Shown in pieces: positions 60,985 to 64,000 of a stretch of 64,000 nt of DNA. The stretch is from Acinetobacter geminorum. Its GTDB lineage: Bacteria; Pseudomonadota; Gammaproteobacteria; Pseudomonadales; Moraxellaceae. Numbering within the stretch: position 1 is the first letter of the stretch; each line of letters starts with the position of its first letter. Location: the NCBI RefSeq assembly GCF_013009345.1, contig NZ_JABELE010000001.1, forward strand, positions 1-64,000, read 5' to 3'. A program made the position numbers and the translations under genes. The notes under the pieces were generated by a model. It saw only the letters and a list, made by a program, of their open reading frames with translations, was not told the DNA's origin and ran no database searches.

Positions 60985-63684
60985 ATGACGGACAAGTCGA
61001 TTAAAGAGTTAGCTCTCAGTGTAGGACGTCCTGTTGAGAAGCTCCTAGAACAGGCTCGTGAAGCAGGTTTGCCTCAACGTACAGCAGACGACATTATTAC
61101 CACTGAACAACAGGATACTTTGGTCAATCACTTGAAAAAAGTTCATGGTCAGGAAAGTGGTAACACAGGAAAAATTGCGTTGAAACGTAAAACAACCAGT
61201 ACCGCTAAAGTTGCAAGTACTTCAGGCAAAGCAAAAACAATTAACGTAGAAGTACGTAAAAAACAGGTTTTTGCTAAACCAAACCCTGAACAAATTGCAG
61301 CTGAAGCTAAAGCACGTGCAGAAGCCGAAGCGAAAGCACGTGTAGAACAGCAAACGCGTGAAACTGCCGAGCAAAAAGCGCGTCTTCAAACAGAGCAAAA
61401 AGCTAAAGCAACTTTAGATGCTATGCGTGCTGCTCATCAACAAGATAGTGCTGCACAGACAGCTCCAAAAGCTGCTGTTGTAGTGAAAAAGCGTGGTGGT
61501 GGTACAGTAAAACCTGCACCAAAACCAGCTGAAACTCCAGAACAGAAACGAGCTCGTGAAGAGCAGTCAGCTCAGTTAAAAGCAACTGAAGAAGCTGCTC
61601 GTCGTAAAGCGGCTGAAGAAGCTCAGCAACGTACACTTGAACAAATGCGCAAAATGGCGTCTAAGTATTCAAATGACGATGCTACTACGACAATTCGTGT
61701 GATTGATGATTCTCCACTTGCTTCAGGTCTAGTTGGCCAAGCTTATGAAGATTCATTTAAGCAAGAAGACCGTGAAATTAAACGCGGTGGCGCAACCACT
61801 AACCCACGTGCTGGGAAGAAAGGTGGTCGTCGTGGTCAAGAAGAGCAAAGCTTTGTTAACCATAACAAACGTGGTTTAAAATCAAGCCAAGCGAATAAGC
61901 ATGGATTTGAAAAGCCAGTTAAAAAGCAAGTTTATGATGTAGAAATCGGTTCAAGCATTGTTGTTGCCGATCTTGCTCAAAAAATGGCGATTAAAGTACG
62001 TGAAGTTATCAAAACACTTATGAAAATGGGTGAATTGGTTAATCAAGATCAAGCTATTGATCAAGACACAGCGGCACTTGTTGTAGAAGAAATGGGCCAC
62101 AACCCTGTTTTAGTTTCTGATACACAAGCGGAAGATAACTTGCTTGAAGCAGCTGAAGAAGCTCGTGGTGAGCAAACAACTCGTCCGCCAGTTGTTACCA
62201 TTATGGGTCACGTTGACCATGGTAAAACATCATTGCTTGACCGTATCCGTCGTTCGAAAGTGGCGGCTGGAGAAGCAGGTGGTATTACCCAGCATATTGG
62301 TGCATATCACGTTGAAACAGACAAAGGAATTATTACATTCCTTGATACACCGGGACATGCGGCATTTACTTCAATGCGTGCACGTGGTGCTAAAGCAACC
62401 GATATCGTTGTATTAGTTGTTGCTGCAGATGACGGTGTAATGCCACAAACTGCAGAAGCAATTGACCATGCTCGTGCAGCAGGTACTCCAATTATTGTTG
62501 CAATCAACAAAATGGATAAAGAATCTGCTGATCCAGACCGTGTGTTAAATGAATTAACAACTAAACAAATCGTTCCAGAAGAATGGGGTGGTGATGTTCC
62601 AGTTGCTAAAGTTTCTGCACACAGTGGACAAGGTATTGATGAACTCCTTGATTTAATTCTTATTCAATCAGAATTGATGGAATTAAAAGCATCTGCTGAA
62701 GGTGCTGCGCAAGGTGTTGTTATTGAAGCACGTGTTGATAAAGGCCGTGGTGCAGTAACTTCGATTCTTGTTCAAAACGGTACATTAAACATTGGTGACC
62801 TTGTTCTTGCAGGTTCATCATATGGTCGTGTCCGTGCAATGTCTGATGAAAACGGTAAGCCGATTAAATCAGCAGGACCATCTATTCCGGTAGAAATTCT
62901 GGGTCTTCCAGATGCTCCAATGGCGGGTGATGAAGTTCTTGTTGTAAATGACGAGAAGAAAGCGCGTGAAGTTGCCGATGCTCGTGCTGACCGTGAGCGT
63001 CAAAAACGTATTGATCGTCAAAGTGCAATGCGTCTAGAAAATATCATGTCGTCAATGGGCAAAAAAGATGTTCCTACAGTGAACGTTGTTTTGAAAACAG
63101 ACGTACGTGGTACTTTAGAAGCATTGAATGCAGCTCTACATGAATTATCTACTGATGAAGTAAAAGTTCGTGTAATTAGCTCAGGTGTTGGTGCGATTAC
63201 CGAGTCTGATGTGATTCTTGCTGAATCTTCAGAAGCTGTATTATTAGGCTTTAACGTTCGTGCCGATACTACTGCTCGTCAGAGAAGTGACCAAGATGGT
63301 ATCGATATTCGTTACTACAGCATCATCTATGAATTGATTGATGATGTAAAAGATGCCATGAGCGGTAAGCTTGCTCCTGAACATCGTGAAACAATCTTGG
63401 GTGTTGCGGAAGTACGTGAAGTATTCCACTCAAGTAAGTTTGGTGCAGCAGCAGGCTGTATGGTACTTGAAGGCACATTACATCGTAATAAACCGATTCG
63501 CGTATTACGTGATGATGTTGTAATTTTCCAAGGCGAGCTTGAATCTCTTCGTCGTTATAAAGATGTTGTTGATGAAGTTCGTGCTGGTATGGAATGTGGC
63601 CTTGCAGTGAAAGGTTATAAAGACATCAAACCACAAGATAAGATCGAAGTGTATGATGTTCAATTGATTAAACGGAGTCTTTAA
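60985..63684 (+). CDS. infB: Translation initiation factor IF-2
   Basis: 899 residues. GTPase that places initiator tRNA on the 30S subunit. The N-terminal domain (1-300) is alanine/lysine/glutamate-rich with long helical runs; the G domain has GHVDHGKTSLLDRIR, DTPGHAAFTSMRARG and NKMDK; domains II-IV end at VQLIKRSL. Internal starts that give shorter IF-2 forms in relatives may exist, but I cannot pick one. rbfA overlaps its stop by one base. Confidence 0.98.
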   Translation: MTDKSIKELALSVGRPVEKLLEQAREAGLPQRTADDIITTEQQDTLVNHLKKVHGQESGNTGKIALKRKTTSTAKVASTSGKAKTINVEVRKKQVFAKPNPEQIAAEAKARAEAEAKARVEQQTRETAEQKARLQTEQKAKATLDAMRAAHQQDSAAQTAPKAAVVVKKRGGGTVKPAPKPAETPEQKRAREEQSAQLKATEEAARRKAAEEAQQRTLEQMRKMASKYSNDDATTTIRVIDDSPLASGLVGQAYEDSFKQEDREIKRGGATTNPRAGKKGGRRGQEEQSFVNHNKRGLKSSQANKHGFEKPVKKQVYDVEIGSSIVVADLAQKMAIKVREVIKTLMKMGELVNQDQAIDQDTAALVVEEMGHNPVLVSDTQAEDNLLEAAEEARGEQTTRPPVVTIMGHVDHGKTSLLDRIRRSKVAAGEAGGITQHIGAYHVETDKGIITFLDTPGHAAFTSMRARGAKATDIVVLVVAADDGVMPQTAEAIDHARAAGTPIIVAINKMDKESADPDRVLNELTTKQIVPEEWGGDVPVAKVSAHSGQGIDELLDLILIQSELMELKASAEGAAQGVVIEARVDKGRGAVTSILVQNGTLNIGDLVLAGSSYGRVRAMSDENGKPIKSAGPSIPVEILGLPDAPMAGDEVLVVNDEKKAREVADARADRERQKRIDRQSAMRLENIMSSMGKKDVPTVNVVLKTDVRGTLEALNAALHELSTDEVKVRVISSGVGAITESDVILAESSEAVLLGFNVRADTTARQRSDQDGIDIRYYSIIYELIDDVKDAMSGKLAPEHRETILGVAEVREVFHSSKFGAAAGCMVLEGTLHRNKPIRVLRDDVVIFQGELESLRRYKDVVDEVRAGMECGLAVKGYKDIKPQDKIEVYDVQLIKRSL

Positions 63685-64000
63685 TGGCGGGTAGCCAACG
63701 CTTAAAGCGCATGGCGGATTCAGTACAACGTGAGTTGTCTGATCTAATCCGTCAAGAGCTTAAAGATCCTCGCTTAGGTGGTCTAGTGACCATCTCTGCG
63801 GTGAAAGTCAGTGCGGATATGGGTTATGCTGAAGTTTATGTCACCGTTATGGGACGTGAACTAGGCGATGAGCAAAGTGAAGCAGCAAATAAAGAAACTT
63901 TAGATGTATTAAATAAAGCTTCTGGTTTCTTGCGTCATGAATTGAGCCGTCGCATTAAGACTCGTATTACGCCTCGCTTACGTTTCCATTACGATAAGAC
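63684..64000 (+). CDS. rbfA: Ribosome-binding factor A, partial
   Basis: The first 105 codons of RbfA, cut by the window end. Its ATG shares one base with the infB stop (TAATG). RbfA is a cold-shock KH-fold protein for 30S maturation. LKRMADSVQRELSDLIRQELKDPRLG and VTISAVKVSADMGYAEVYVTV match the family well. Confidence 0.96.
   Translation, partial: MAGSQRLKRMADSVQRELSDLIRQELKDPRLGGLVTISAVKVSADMGYAEVYVTVMGRELGDEQSEAANKETLDVLNKASGFLRHELSRRIKTRITPRLRFHYDK

Overview
The window looks like chromosomal DNA of an Acinetobacter, most likely the A. calcoaceticus-baumannii complex. This rests on the AT-rich gammaproteobacterial base composition, RpoB and RpoC of 1362 and 1397 residues, an LpxO-type lipid A hydroxylase, an aae-like efflux operon, fadBA, and type IV pilus genes followed by coaE. 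I could not run a database search, so the species is an inference from gene content and family lengths.

Layout. 1-12682 is the translation/transcription core: the end of tuf, tRNA-Trp, secE-nusG, rplKA, an L10 leader, rplJL, rpoBC. 12683-18180 holds two glycine-zipper lipoproteins, a DUF4442 thioesterase-like gene, an alpha/beta hydrolase, a sodium/proton antiporter-like permease, an OmpW-like protein and a small LprI-like secreted protein. htpG follows at 18269. 20273-22434 has two tandem, diverged outer-membrane-type paralogues of unknown function. 22794-27086 mixes an FrnE-like oxidoreductase, a MerR regulator divergent from an RBBP9-like hydrolase with a MerR-style promoter between them, and several unknown exported proteins.

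The most system-like accessory locus is 27137-29085. An unrecognised 233-residue protein is co-transcribed with an XRE/ImmA-IrrE metallopeptidase. It lies behind a clear promoter flanked by three copies of a TTTGTAT(A)C half-site, and a perfect 19-base palindrome sits just inside the second gene. It is bounded by strong terminators and resembles an autoregulated toxin-antitoxin or stress-switch module.

29141-33967 carries fadBA (fatty acid beta-oxidation) and lpxO. 34175-36057 pairs an LprI-like lipoprotein with a leaderless, His-rich, CHAP-like protein. 36182-41205 contains uvrC, a thioesterase, pgsA, and a coupled Ada-like/AlkB-like alkylation repair pair. 41391-45993 is an IclR regulator divergent from an AaeB/AaeX/AaeA-type efflux operon with a structured leader. 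46025-48812 holds ruvX, yqgE and recN. A TPR/glycosyltransferase-like gene at 48927-50236 is interrupted by a single frameshift. ppnP, rlmB and an EamA transporter follow, then coaE-pilD-pilC-pilB on the minus strand.

57154-64000 returns to housekeeping: tpiA, secG, tRNA-Leu(GAG), two initiator tRNA-Met genes, then the rimP-nusA-infB-rbfA operon, with rbfA cut by the window end. No CRISPR array, insertion sequence or prophage was seen.
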